The notes beneath the pieces were generated by a model that worked only from the letters and a program-made list of their open reading frames with translations, had not been told where the DNA came from and ran no database searches. This document shows, in pieces, positions 10,500 to 18,886 of a stretch of DNA of 64,000 nucleotides. How positions within the stretch are numbered: position 1 is the stretch's first letter; each line of letters begins with the position of its first letter. Origin of the DNA: CAIKNB01 sp041658705 (lineage in GTDB: Bacteria > Patescibacteriota > Patescibacteriia > 2-12-FULL-60-25); the NCBI GenBank assembly GCA_041658705.1, contig JBAZZT010000002.1, forward strand, positions 1-64,000, read 5' to 3'. The translations under genes and the position numbers were made by a program.

Positions 10500-11336
10500 A
10501 TGCCCCGCCTCATCGACACGCATTGCCACTTACATTTCCCGGCTTACGCCAACCGCGCGGAAGCCGAATTTTTGCGCATGCGCGAGCAGGATGTCTGGGC
10601 CATCACCGTCGGCACCACGGCCAAGACTTCACAGAGCGGCGTGGAATTTGCTCGTGCGCATGATGGAGTTTTTGCAACCGTTGGTTATCATCCCGAACAT
10701 CTGACCAGTTCATTCCACGATGAAGCAGAAGGCGAGCATGAGCCGTACGAGTTCGCGGCGTTGGAAAAAATCGCGCACAATCCTAAGGTCGTGGGCATAG
10801 GGGAGACGGGCTTGGATTTTTTCAGGATCGACGAGACGTATGACCGCGACGCCGCCAAAGACGTGCAGGAAAAAGCTTTTCGCCAACACATCCAACTTGC
10901 GCAAACCACGGACAAACCGCTGGTCATCCACTGCCGCGAAGCGCTTGACCGTTTGGCGCAGATAATCCAAGACGAACAAACAAGCGGCAAAAAAATCCGT
11001 GGCGTGGTGCATTGCTTCACCGGCAGTTGGGAAGAAGCTGAACCGCTCTTGGATTTAGGTCTGCACATCTCATTCACCGGCATCATCACTTTCCCAGTGA
11101 AAAAATCACAAGATCCGGAAAAGCACGCACATCGCGTCATCGAGCGCATGCCGCTGGAAAAACTGATGATTGAGACCGACGCGCCGTGGCTCGCCCCGGA
11201 ACCTTTCCGCGGCAAACAAAACGAACCGATTTACGTTGAGTACGTGGCGCGCAAAATCGCGCAGCTGCGCAAAATGGAATACAAAGAGGTCGCACGGGCG
11301 ACGACCGAAACGGCCGTTGAATTTTTCAGGCTATAA
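10500..11336 (+). CDS. tatD: TatD family metal-dependent hydrolase
   Basis: TatD is a TIM-barrel amidohydrolase-superfamily DNase acting on 3' ends of DNA in repair or turnover. The metal ligands are all present in 278 aa: DTHCHLH (residues 6-12), GETGLDFF (about 102), VIHCREAL (about 140), VVHCFTGSW (about 168) and ETDAPWLAPEPFRGK (about 223-237). The start ATG 10500 follows a RepB palindrome by 18 nt with no SD; a TAAATA box lies upstream. The family is sometimes annotated YcfH/TatD without finer assignment, and the exact substrate is uncertain. Confidence 0.92.
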   Translation: MPRLIDTHCHLHFPAYANRAEAEFLRMREQDVWAITVGTTAKTSQSGVEFARAHDGVFATVGYHPEHLTSSFHDEAEGEHEPYEFAALEKIAHNPKVVGIGETGLDFFRIDETYDRDAAKDVQEKAFRQHIQLAQTTDKPLVIHCREALDRLAQIIQDEQTSGKKIRGVVHCFTGSWEEAEPLLDLGLHISFTGIITFPVKKSQDPEKHAHRVIERMPLEKLMIETDAPWLAPEPFRGKQNEPIYVEYVARKIAQLRKMEYKEVARATTETAVEFFRL

Positions 11337-11367
11337 ATTTAGGACTTACGCATTTGGCATTCTGTTT

Positions 11368-11451
11368 GTCATTGCGAGCGCATAGTCCAAAAGCGCGCGG
11401 CAATCTCCGGAATCCGGAGATTGCTTCGTCGTTGCTACTCCTCGCAATGAC
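11368..11451. repeat. RepB palindrome, copy 3
   Basis: GTCATTGCGAGCGCATA...GAGGAGTAGC-type arms. It is further flanked by a short inverted repeat (GGACTTACGCATTTGG before, CCAAACGCGTAAGTCTT after), so the insertion site itself is a palindrome. Confidence 0.9.
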
Positions 11452-11492
11452 AGGATACGATCATCCAAACGCGTAAGTCTTGAAATTATTCG

Positions 11493-11545
11493 GTAGGGGC
11501 GCGGTTTCCGCGTCCCTCGAGGGGCGGGGTGACCCCGCCCCTACC
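11493..11545. repeat. RepC palindrome, copy 5 (compound)
   Basis: GGTAGGGGCGCGGTTTCCGCGTCCCTC joined to GAGGGGCGGGGTGACCCCGCCCCTACC. Two palindromes sit head to head, just upstream of the ATP synthase promoter. Confidence 0.85.
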
Positions 11546-11563
11546 GTCTATTTTCCGAATCCA

Positions 11564-11592
11564 TTGACTTATTCCGCAGCGACGCGTAAACT
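11564..11592 (+). promoter_or_regulatory. Promoter of the atp operon
   Basis: TTGACT (11564-11569), 17-nt spacer, TAAACT (11587-11592). The start codon of the first gene lies 16 nt after the -10 box, so the leader should be only about ten bases. Confidence 0.8.
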
Positions 11593-11608
11593 TGTGGCGC
11601 CATTTTTT

Positions 11609-11854
11609 ATGGACCAAGACGAGAAACCGGGTAAATTACAAGCTCTCCAATCCCTGGGACTCGTCTGGGAAGTGATTGTGGCGATTGCGCTTCCGACCAC
11701 GCTTTTTGCGCTTGGCGGACGCTGGCTCGACACCAGATTCCACACCTCGCCGCTCTTCATCCTGGTCGGGCTCATCGCCTCGCTTGGCATCGTCTACCTG
11801 CTCGTCTCGCGCAAAGCCAAGGAGATCGCGCTTAAACTCAAAAGCAAGCCATGA
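11609..11854 (+). CDS. AtpZ/AtpI-like small ATP synthase-associated protein
   Basis: The first gene of the ATP synthase operon, 81 aa with two membrane helices (about residues 16-38 and 49-68). It shows the ATPase_gene1 pattern: G..LD..F.TSP.F...G...G. This family is found ahead of atpB in many bacteria and is thought to help c-ring or Fo assembly or ion supply. An ORF extends upstream to 11480 but that part is repeat and promoter sequence; ATG 11609 fits the promoter. It overlaps atpB by four bases (ATGA), indicating translational coupling. Confidence 0.82.
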   Translation: MDQDEKPGKLQALQSLGLVWEVIVAIALPTTLFALGGRWLDTRFHTSPLFILVGLIASLGIVYLLVSRKAKEIALKLKSKP

Positions 11855-12705
11855 ACATCCCCATAGCCGCTGAAGCGATTTTCCACATCGGATCATTCCC
11901 GGTGACCAACGCGTACGTGAATTCGACCCTGGTCACGCTGGTTTTCGTCGTTTTTGCTTTGATCTTCAGCCGGCTGGTGCGGCGCCGACCAGGTCGCCTC
12001 CAAGTCGCGGTCGAGGCGCTGTTGGATTTTTTGCTTGGCTACTTTGATCAAGTCACGGGTTCGCGTGCAAAATCCCGCAAATTCCTGCCGCTCGTCGGCA
12101 CGCTCTTCCTTTTTATCCTACTCTCCAACTGGCTCGGACTCTTGCCCGGCACGGGGACTATCGGACGCTGGCTCTTGGTGCATGGCGAATTGGAACTCGT
12201 GCCCGTGCTTCGTTCCGCCAACAGCGATTTGAATTTGACGCTCGCCATGGCGCTCACCACGGTGATCGCCTCGCACCTGCTCGGCATGTTCACTTTGGGC
12301 TTCTTCACGCACTGGAATAAGTTCATCCAACTCGGATCGTTATGGAAGGCGATCATCTCGGGCAAGCTCATGACCATCATCACTGCCATCGTGGAATTCG
12401 GCGTGGGTTTGCTGGAACTGGTCTCCGAAGCCGCCAAAGTGCTCTCGCTCTCGCTGCGGTTGTTCGGCAACGTCTTTGCGGGCGAGGTGCTCATGACCGT
12501 CATCGCGTCGCTCATCTCCTTTATCGTGCCTCTGCCGTTCATGGCGCTTGAGCTCATCGTAGGCGTGGTCCAAGCCACGGTCTTCACCATGCTCGCCCTG
12601 GTCTATTTGAGCACCATGTCGACGGCGCCGCACGGATCCGAACACGCCGAACACGCCGAACACGAAAAGGAGCCGCTGGTCCTTAGTCCCGAAGCCTCAA
12701 CTTAA
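11851..12705 (+). CDS. atpB: F1Fo ATP synthase subunit a
   Basis: Subunit a forms the two half-channels next to the c-ring in the membrane. The protein (284 aa) has five to six hydrophobic helices and the invariant arginine in LSLRLFGNVFAGEVL (about residues 203-217). The first helix begins with FPVTNAYVNSTLVTLVF, a common form. A His/Glu-rich tail (GSEHAEHAEHEKE) is present at the C-terminus and is unusual. It overlaps the previous gene by four bases, and 105 nt separate it from atpE. Confidence 0.95.
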   Translation: MNIPIAAEAIFHIGSFPVTNAYVNSTLVTLVFVVFALIFSRLVRRRPGRLQVAVEALLDFLLGYFDQVTGSRAKSRKFLPLVGTLFLFILLSNWLGLLPGTGTIGRWLLVHGELELVPVLRSANSDLNLTLAMALTTVIASHLLGMFTLGFFTHWNKFIQLGSLWKAIISGKLMTIITAIVEFGVGLLELVSEAAKVLSLSLRLFGNVFAGEVLMTVIASLISFIVPLPFMALELIVGVVQATVFTMLALVYLSTMSTAPHGSEHAEHAEHEKEPLVLSPEAST

Positions 12706-12810
12706 AATTGAGCGCTCGGGACTGGGTACGCAGTACTCGGTGATTATTCCTTAAATCGCGCAAGGCGACGTTAAATCCAACCACCATCGTCGACCGCAAC
12801 GCGTAATCCT

Positions 12811-13029
12811 ATGGATGCTGAATCAGTCAAGTTGCTCGCCAAAGCGGGCGCCATCGCCATCGGCGGCTTTGCCCCGGCCCTGGCCATCGGCAAGATCGTG
12901 GCCAAGGCCATGGAATCGATCGGGCGCAACCCCGACGCCACCGAAAAGTTGTTCGTGCCGATGTTGCTCGGCGCAGCTTTTGCCGAAGCCATCGCCATCT
13001 ATTCGCTGGTGGTAGTCTTCACTCTCTGA
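12811..13029 (+). CDS. atpE: F1Fo ATP synthase subunit c
   Basis: The 72-residue proteolipid has two helices joined by the polar loop GRNPDATEK. The ion-binding carboxylate is the glutamate in GAAFAEAIAIYSLVV. The residues around it lack the Gln and Ser/Thr ligands of sodium-type c subunits, so proton coupling is inferred. In the first helix the usual glycine motif is replaced by alanines (FAPALAIG), similar to the AxAxA pattern of alkaliphilic Bacillus. No SD precedes ATG 12811. Confidence 0.95.
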   Translation: MDAESVKLLAKAGAIAIGGFAPALAIGKIVAKAMESIGRNPDATEKLFVPMLLGAAFAEAIAIYSLVVVFTL

Positions 13030-13046
13030 TCGTCGCTTGATGAATT

Positions 13047-13084
13047 CCCACGTAAGGGCGAATAATCATTCGCCCCTACGTGGG
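13047..13084. repeat. RepC palindrome, copy 6 (inside atp operon)
   Basis: CCCACGTAAGGGCGAAT-AATC-ATTCGCCCCTACGTGGG, an almost perfect palindrome with one mismatch. It fills the atpE-atpF spacer. Confidence 0.85.
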
Positions 13085-13101
13085 ATAGACCAAACGATAA
13101 T

Positions 13102-13617
13102 ATGGAACCTCAAGTCACTCAAAGCGTGCTCGGCACGCTCGGCATAAACTGGATGCTGTTCATGGCACAGCTCGTGAACTTCGGCATCGTGGTTTTCGTC
13201 ATGTGGAAATGGGTCTACACCCCGCTCTTGGTCGTGCTCGATAAACGCAACAAGGAAATCGAGGATGGGCTCAAAAATGCCCAAGCCGCCAAAAAGAATT
13301 TGGCCGACGCTAATCTGGAGAAAGAGGCGATACTCAAGGAAGCGCGCGTCGTGAGCAACTCCATCCTGGACGAAGCCCAGAGCAAAGCCGACAAAATGCG
13401 CGGCGAAAAACTGGTACAAGCCAAAGAAGAAATCGAGAAGATCGTAACCGAAGCCAAGGACAAGATTCAGAATGAACGCGCCGCGTCGTTCAGCGCGCTG
13501 CAAGGCGACATCGCCGAGCTGGTCGCCGAAGCCACCACCAAAGTCGTAGGCAAAATGGGTGAAGCAGAACGCCGCGACTCAATCCGCGAAGCGATTAAAG
13601 AATTAAAAGTAGCATAA
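13102..13617 (+). CDS. atpF: F1Fo ATP synthase subunit b
   Basis: The peripheral stalk subunit (171 aa) has one N-terminal membrane helix (about residues 9-32, INWMLFMAQLVNFGIVVFVMW) and then a long charged helix (33-171). The segment after the membrane, YTPLLVVLDKRNKEIEDGL, is a typical family signature. It sits in canonical order between atpE and atpH. Confidence 0.94.
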   Translation: MEPQVTQSVLGTLGINWMLFMAQLVNFGIVVFVMWKWVYTPLLVVLDKRNKEIEDGLKNAQAAKKNLADANLEKEAILKEARVVSNSILDEAQSKADKMRGEKLVQAKEEIEKIVTEAKDKIQNERAASFSALQGDIAELVAEATTKVVGKMGEAERRDSIREAIKELKVA

Positions 13618-13622
13618 TGAGA

Positions 13623-13706
13623 AATAGCATTTAGCATTTAGCATTTAGCAGATGGTAGTTAGGGATTCGGGTCGTAACCCTAACTACTAAATGCTAACTA
13701 CTAACT
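13623..13706. repeat. RepH (TAGTTAG) palindrome in the atpF-atpH spacer
   Basis: Short degenerate words (TTTAGCAT, GTAGTTAGGG) on the left are mirrored by CCCTAACTAC, TAAATGCTAAC on the right. The same family lies at 20166-20249 and, in part, at 40577-40623. Confidence 0.8.
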
Positions 13707-13715
13707 ACCCGCAGC

Positions 13716-14246
13716 ATGTCCTTCAACCGACTCATCAAAGAAATCGCCCAAGCGCTCGTCGCCGAGGCCGCTGACCAGACTTCGGACATCGTCGCCGAGG
13801 CCCAGGTCTTGGAACAGATGTTCGCCGCCGACCACAGCTTGGTCGCTTCTTTGGATGAAGCTTCGATTCCCCTCGAAACGCGCCGCGCAGCTTTGCGCAA
13901 CGCGCTCAAGACTTCCGCTAATCCGCTGCTCATCAACGCCCTGCTCATGCTCCACGCAGCCAAACTGCTCAAGCACTTCGATCAATTCTTCGTCGCGCTG
14001 CTCGACGCGGCCGAGACTTCCGCTAACCATCGCGAAGTCATGGTCACGAGCTCCCAGCCGCTGAACAAAACGGAACGTGAAGATCTGCAAGCCGCGCTCA
14101 AAAAAAAATTCGGAGGCACGCAGCGTGTCCATGAGAACGTGGACCCGGGCATCTTAGGCGGCCTCATCGTCAAAGTCGGCGATTGGACCTACGACGCCAG
14201 CCTCAAGAGCAAAATCAATCGACTCAAACAAAATTTATGCGCTTAA
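13716..14246 (+). CDS. atpH: F1Fo ATP synthase subunit delta
   Basis: Delta links the peripheral stalk to the top of the alpha3beta3 head. The 176-residue protein has an N-terminal helical bundle (1-105) and the C-terminal conserved segment VDPGILGGLIVKVGDWTYDASLKSKINRL, which is diagnostic for the OSCP/delta family. A RepH spacer precedes it and a RepB palindrome follows, before atpA. Confidence 0.93.
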   Translation: MSFNRLIKEIAQALVAEAADQTSDIVAEAQVLEQMFAADHSLVASLDEASIPLETRRAALRNALKTSANPLLINALLMLHAAKLLKHFDQFFVALLDAAETSANHREVMVTSSQPLNKTEREDLQAALKKKFGGTQRVHENVDPGILGGLIVKVGDWTYDASLKSKINRLKQNLCA

Positions 14247-14273
14247 AACACCACGAAATTCAGAAAATCAGTT

Positions 14274-14370
14274 GTCATTGCGAGGAGCAGCAGCGACGAA
14301 GCAATCTCTGCTATTCGGAACCGGAGTTCGGAGATTGCCGCGCGCAATTAGTTTATGCGCTCGCAATGAC
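14274..14370. repeat. RepB palindrome, copy 4 (inside atp operon)
   Basis: GTCATTGCGAGGAGCAGC...TATGCGCTCGCAATGAC, about 97 bp, in the atpH-atpA gap. Confidence 0.9.
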
Positions 14371-14420
14371 ACGGGGGAGTAATCCCGCAGACGAAGTAAC
14401 CTGCATCTTGAATTAATCAT

Positions 14421-15944
14421 ATGACGATGAAAAACGTAACTGCCGCAGCCCAAATCGCCGACAAACTGCGCCGACAAATCCGCGAGTTCAAAGCCGACGC
14501 CGAGGAATCGGAATCAGGCGCGGTAGCGAGCGTCGGTGACGGCATCGCCTCGATATCCGGACTCGCCAAAGCGCGTTCGATGGAACTCTTGGAGTTCGCA
14601 AGCGGCGAGATGGGCGTGGTGCTCAACCTGGAGCATGATCGCGTGGGCGCCATGATCTTGGGCGAGTGGCAAAAGATCAAAGCCGGCGACCGCGTGACTT
14701 CCACGGGCAAAATCTTGTCCGTGCCCGTGGCTGATGCGCTGGTGGGCCGCGTGGTCAACCCTCTGGGCAAAGCCTTGGACGGCAAAGGCGAGATCAAAGC
14801 CAAAGAGCTTTATCCGGTGGAAAAAATCGCGCCTGGCGTGATGATGCGTCAGGGCGTCTCCGTGCCGCTCATGACCGGCATCAAAGCCATCGACTCCGTC
14901 ATCCCGATCGGCCGCGGCCAGCGCGAGCTCATCATCGGCGACCGCCAAACCGGCAAGACCGCCATCGCCATCGACACCATCATCAACCAAAAAGGCAAAG
15001 ACGTGATTTGCGTCTACGTGGCCGTGGGACAAAAAGATTCCAAGATCGCCAAGACCGTGGGCAAACTCCAGGAATTCGGCGCCATGGAGCACACCATCGT
15101 CGTCATCGCCGGCGCCGGCGATCCGGCCGCGCTCCAATACATCGCGCCTTACGCCGGTTGCGCCATCGCCGAATTTTTCATGGACCAGGGCAAGGACGTG
15201 CTCGTCATCTACGACGATCTTTCCAAACAAGCCTGGGCGTATCGCGAAGTCTCGCTGTTGCTGCGCCGCCCGCCGGGACGCGAAGCTTATCCGGGCGACG
15301 TGTTTTATCTCCACTCGCGGCTTTTGGAGCGCTCCTGCCGCGTAGCCAAGGAATACGGCGGCGGCTCGATCACGGCGCTGCCCATCATCGAGACGCAGGC
15401 CGGCGACGTGTCCGCCTACATCCCGACCAACGTCATCTCGATCACCGACGGACAAATCTATCTTGAAGGCGACTTGTTCTACCGCGGCATCCGCCCGGCC
15501 ATCAACGTGGGACTTTCCGTGTCGCGCGTGGGTTCGGCGGCGCAGACCAAGGCCATGAAGAAAGTCGCGGGCCAGCTGCGCCTCGACCTGTCGCAATTCC
15601 GCGAGCTCGAAGCTTTCGCCCAATTCGCGACCGACCTCGACGAAGCCACGCGCCAACAAATCGAACGCGGCCGCCGCACCGTGGAAGTCTTGAAGCAGGG
15701 CCAATACGAACCGATGGCCATGGAGCACCAAGTCGCGGTGCTGTATGCCGTGACGCGCGGCTACCTCGACAGCATTGCGGTGGAGAAGGTAGGGGAATGG
15801 GAAAAAGGCTTGCACGCCTATCTTGACCGCGAGTACTCCGAACTCATCACGACGCTGGCCGAAAAGACACAACTCGAACCCGAAACCGAAACCGTCTTGA
15901 AAGGGGCTTTGGAAGCCTGGAATTCCGTCTTCACTCAAGCCTGA
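14421..15944 (+). CDS. atpA: F1Fo ATP synthase subunit alpha
   Basis: The regulatory, nucleotide-binding alpha subunit of F1 (507 aa, normal length). The P-loop GDRQTGKTAIAIDTI lies near residues 173-187, and the arginine-finger region VGLSVSRVGSAAQTKAMKK near 362-380. The N-terminal ADAEESESGAVASVGDGIASISGL is typical. Two ATGs lie close together (14421 and 14427) and either could be the start. A RepB element separates it from atpH. Confidence 0.97.
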   Translation: MTMKNVTAAAQIADKLRRQIREFKADAEESESGAVASVGDGIASISGLAKARSMELLEFASGEMGVVLNLEHDRVGAMILGEWQKIKAGDRVTSTGKILSVPVADALVGRVVNPLGKALDGKGEIKAKELYPVEKIAPGVMMRQGVSVPLMTGIKAIDSVIPIGRGQRELIIGDRQTGKTAIAIDTIINQKGKDVICVYVAVGQKDSKIAKTVGKLQEFGAMEHTIVVIAGAGDPAALQYIAPYAGCAIAEFFMDQGKDVLVIYDDLSKQAWAYREVSLLLRRPPGREAYPGDVFYLHSRLLERSCRVAKEYGGGSITALPIIETQAGDVSAYIPTNVISITDGQIYLEGDLFYRGIRPAINVGLSVSRVGSAAQTKAMKKVAGQLRLDLSQFRELEAFAQFATDLDEATRQQIERGRRTVEVLKQGQYEPMAMEHQVAVLYAVTRGYLDSIAVEKVGEWEKGLHAYLDREYSELITTLAEKTQLEPETETVLKGALEAWNSVFTQA

Positions 15945-15982
15945 ATTGCTTATTGATTATTGGTTATTGCTTATTCTAGCTT

Positions 15983-16873
15983 ATGGCCGTTTCCACCCGA
16001 CTCATCCGACGGCGCATCAAGTCCGTCGCCAATACGCGCAAGATCACCAAGGCCATGGAGCTCGTCTCCGCGGCTAAGATGAGGAAGACCGTGCAACTCA
16101 CGCTGTCTTCGCGCGCTTACGCCGCGACCATCCGTAAAGTCGTGGAGAGCGTGCGTGGCCACGTCGATCCGCGCCTGCATGCGCTCTTGGCGGGTCGCGG
16201 CCAAGCTAAAAATTCACTCCTCGTCATCGCCTCGTCGGATCGCGGCTTGTGCGGCGGGTTCAACGCGCAGATAGTAAAAAAATCCCTGGAATTCCTGAAG
16301 ACGCGTACCGAGACGGTCAGCATCGTGACCGTGGGCAAGCGCGCGGAACAAGCGGCGCGGCGCGCAAACTATCCTATCGTCGCGGCCTTCGAGTCCATCT
16401 CCAACGCGCCCTCATTCGAACGCACGCGGCCGGTCGGCGATTTGCTGTACGGCGAATTCGTGGCCGGGCGATGCGATCGCGTGTTCATGGCGTTCACGGA
16501 TTTCAAGAATGCGGTGACGCAAATTCCGCTCATCGAGCAGCTCCTCCCCATCGTGCCGGAAAATGAGTTGGGTAAAAACGACACGGGCTTTGAGCCGGAT
16601 GAACTAGCCGACGAACCGCGCATGCTCTTCGAACCTGATGCGCGGCAATTGCTCGACACGCTCCTGCCGCGACTCCTCGAGATGCGCGTCTACCAAGCGC
16701 TCCTGGAATCGACCGCCTCGGAACACTCGGCGCGCACCGCCGCCATGCGCAGCGCCACGGATAACGCCAGCGACATGCTCGAGGATCTGACCTTTACCTT
16801 CAACCAGGCGCGCCAATCCACCATCACGCGCGAGATCTCGGAGATTTCGGCGGGCAAGGCGGCGTTGGAATAA
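15983..16873 (+). CDS. atpG: F1Fo ATP synthase subunit gamma
   Basis: The central rotor shaft (296 aa). The N-terminal helix RRIKSVANTRKITKAMELVSAAKMRK and the C-terminal helix EHSARTAAMRSATDNASDMLEDL are the two halves of the coiled coil and are strongly diagnostic. SDRGLCGGFN marks the Rossmann-like globular part. It follows atpA after 38 nt of AT-rich repeated sequence (ATTGCTTATTG words). Confidence 0.96.
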   Translation: MAVSTRLIRRRIKSVANTRKITKAMELVSAAKMRKTVQLTLSSRAYAATIRKVVESVRGHVDPRLHALLAGRGQAKNSLLVIASSDRGLCGGFNAQIVKKSLEFLKTRTETVSIVTVGKRAEQAARRANYPIVAAFESISNAPSFERTRPVGDLLYGEFVAGRCDRVFMAFTDFKNAVTQIPLIEQLLPIVPENELGKNDTGFEPDELADEPRMLFEPDARQLLDTLLPRLLEMRVYQALLESTASEHSARTAAMRSATDNASDMLEDLTFTFNQARQSTITREISEISAGKAALE

Positions 16874-16957
16874 ATGCCAAATTACAAATGCCAAATGACG
16901 AATTAAGAAAATTTTACATCAATTTGGCATTTGGCATTCGTAATTCGTAATTGACTA
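16872..16957. repeat. RepG (TTTGGCAT/TAATTTG) palindrome in the atpG-atpD spacer
   Basis: AAATGCCAAATTACAAATGCC on the left is mirrored by TTTGGCATTTGGCATTCG and TAATTCGTAATT on the right. Similar sequence lies at 20874-20908 and 21441-21512. Confidence 0.8.
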
Positions 16958-16961
16958 AACT

Positions 16962-18332
16962 ATGAGACAAGGACACATCACGCAAGTCATCGGGCCGGTC
17001 GTGGACGTCGCGTTCGCGGGCGATCCGCCGGATATCTATACGGCCCTGCACGTCGACAACGGCGGGCAAAAACTCGTGCTCGAAGTCGAGCAGCATTTGG
17101 GCGGCGGCGAAGTGCGCACGGTCGCCATGTCTTCGACCGACGGCCTGATGCGCGGCATGGCGGCGACAGACTCGGGCGGACCGATCAGCGTACCCGTGGG
17201 ACGCGAGACTTTGGGACGCATGTTCAACGTGACCGGCGACACCATCGACAAACTCGACCCGATCAAGACCAAAAAATCTTATCCCATCCACCGCAAAGCT
17301 CCGCCTTTCTCGGAACAATCGACCAAAGCGGAAATCCTCGAGACCGGCATCAAAGTCGTCGACCTGATTTGCCCCTTCTTGAAAGGCGGCAAGATCGGCT
17401 TGTTCGGCGGCGCCGGCGTGGGCAAGACGGTCGTCATCACCGAACTCATCCGCAACATCGCCAGCGAGCACGGCGGCTTCTCGGTCTTTGCCGGAGTCGG
17501 CGAGCGCTCGCGCGAAGGCAATGACTTATATCGCGAGATGAAAGAGTCAGGCGTGCTCGACAAGACGGCGCTGGTCTTCGGACAGATGAACGAACCGCCC
17601 GGAGCGCGCGCTCGCGTGGCTTTGACCGGACTCTCGCTGGCCGAGTATTTCCGCGACGAGGAGAGTCAGGACGTGCTGCTCTTCATCGACAACATCTTCC
17701 GCTTTACCCAAGCCGGTTCCGAAGTCTCGGCGCTGTTGGGCCGCATCCCGTCGGCCGTGGGTTACCAACCGACATTAGCGACCGAAATGGGCGTCATGCA
17801 GGAACGCATCACTTCGACCAAAAAAGGCTCGATCACTTCGGTGCAGGCGGTCTACGTGCCGGCCGACGACTTGACCGACCCGGCGCCGGCCACGACCTTC
17901 AGCCACTTGGACTCGACCGTGGTCTTGGCCCGTTCGCTGTCTGAACTCGGCATCTATCCCGCCGTCGACCCGCTCGATTCGTCCTCGTCGATGCTCGATC
18001 CCAACATCGTGGGCGAACGCCATTACGCCGTGGCTCGCGGCGTGCAACGTGTGCTCCAGCGCTACAAAGACTTGCAGGACATCATCGCCATCTTGGGCAT
18101 GGAAGAACTTTCGGAAGACGACAAAAAAACCGTGTCGCGCGCGCGCAAGATCCAAAAATTCCTGTCCCAGCCGTTCCACGTAGCCGAAGTCTTCACTGGC
18201 CATCCGGGCAAATACGTCAAACTCGAAGACACGATCCGCGGCTTCGAGGAGATTTTGGAAGGCAAACACGACGACAAACCAGAGCAATCTTTCTACATGA
18301 AAGGTGGAATAGAAGAGGTAAGTCAATCATAG
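16962..18332 (+). CDS. atpD: F1Fo ATP synthase subunit beta
   Basis: The catalytic subunit (456 aa). The P-loop GGAGVGKTVVITELI lies near residues 148-162. The catalytic glutamate is in GVGERSREGNDLY and the Walker B aspartate in VLLFIDNIFRFTQAGSEVSALLGR. It ends in a conserved FYMKGGIEEV. The spacer to atpC is another low-complexity palindrome (GATCCGTGATC words, 18333-18392). Confidence 0.97.
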   Translation: MRQGHITQVIGPVVDVAFAGDPPDIYTALHVDNGGQKLVLEVEQHLGGGEVRTVAMSSTDGLMRGMAATDSGGPISVPVGRETLGRMFNVTGDTIDKLDPIKTKKSYPIHRKAPPFSEQSTKAEILETGIKVVDLICPFLKGGKIGLFGGAGVGKTVVITELIRNIASEHGGFSVFAGVGERSREGNDLYREMKESGVLDKTALVFGQMNEPPGARARVALTGLSLAEYFRDEESQDVLLFIDNIFRFTQAGSEVSALLGRIPSAVGYQPTLATEMGVMQERITSTKKGSITSVQAVYVPADDLTDPAPATTFSHLDSTVVLARSLSELGIYPAVDPLDSSSSMLDPNIVGERHYAVARGVQRVLQRYKDLQDIIAILGMEELSEDDKKTVSRARKIQKFLSQPFHVAEVFTGHPGKYVKLEDTIRGFEEILEGKHDDKPEQSFYMKGGIEEVSQS

Positions 18333-18392
18333 AACACGGAACATGGAGCATGGATCAATCCTGATGTTCAATGATCCGTGATCTTTGATCCG
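18333..18392. repeat. GATCCGTGATC-word palindrome in the atpD-atpC spacer
   Basis: GAACACGGAACATGGAGCATGGATCA is loosely mirrored by TGATCCGTGATCTTTGATCCGTGA. It is a different word family from the other atp spacers. Confidence 0.65.
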
Positions 18393-18400
18393 TGACCAAT

Positions 18401-18862
18401 ATGCATTTCGAACTCATCACTCCAGAACGCGTCGTCTTCCGGCAGGAAGTCGACCAAGTGACCCTGCCCACCGCAGAGGGCGAGATTACGGTTTTGCCGC
18501 AGCACATACCTCTCGTCGCCGCTTTGGTTCCCGGCATCGCGCGTCTCAAGACCGGCGGTCAGGTCGAAGAGGTCGCGGTTTCCGGCGGTTTCATCGAAGT
18601 AGGAGGAGATAACGTGCGCGTCCTGGCCGATACCGCGGAGCGCGGCGAAGAATTGGATTTGACGGCGATCGAACAAGCAAAAACCCGCGCCCAAAAAGTC
18701 ATGCGCGAAGCCGTGCAAGCCGACGATAAGAGTTATGCTATGGCCATGGCGGGGATGGAACGCGAGATGGCGCGCTACAAGCTGGCTAAACGCTATAAAA
18801 GCCCCAAACACACCCCGACGATTGACAGCGCCTCTCTGCCTCCGGACGTCAATCGCGTTTGA
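18401..18862 (+). CDS. atpC: F1Fo ATP synthase subunit epsilon
   Basis: The rotor-foot and inhibitory subunit (153 aa from ATG 18401). The N-terminal beta sandwich is clear (FELITPERVVF, PTAEGEITVLPQHIPLVAAL, VSGGFIEVGGDNVRVLADTAERGEELD), and a C-terminal helical part follows. An in-frame GTG at 18392 would add three residues; ATG 18401 is preferred. It closes a complete operon. The next gene has its own -10 box. Confidence 0.94.
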   Translation: MHFELITPERVVFRQEVDQVTLPTAEGEITVLPQHIPLVAALVPGIARLKTGGQVEEVAVSGGFIEVGGDNVRVLADTAERGEELDLTAIEQAKTRAQKVMREAVQADDKSYAMAMAGMEREMARYKLAKRYKSPKHTPTIDSASLPPDVNRV

Positions 18863-18886
18863 CGCGACAATCCGCTATAATTAAGC

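Noticed and set aside
14514..15938. Very long open frame on the strand opposite atpA (474 codons), and similar ones opposite clpB, the 53919 gene and dnaG
   Set aside because: They mirror conserved genes, have His/Arg/Asp-rich composition typical of antisense frames in GC-rich DNA, and show no start signals or family motifs.
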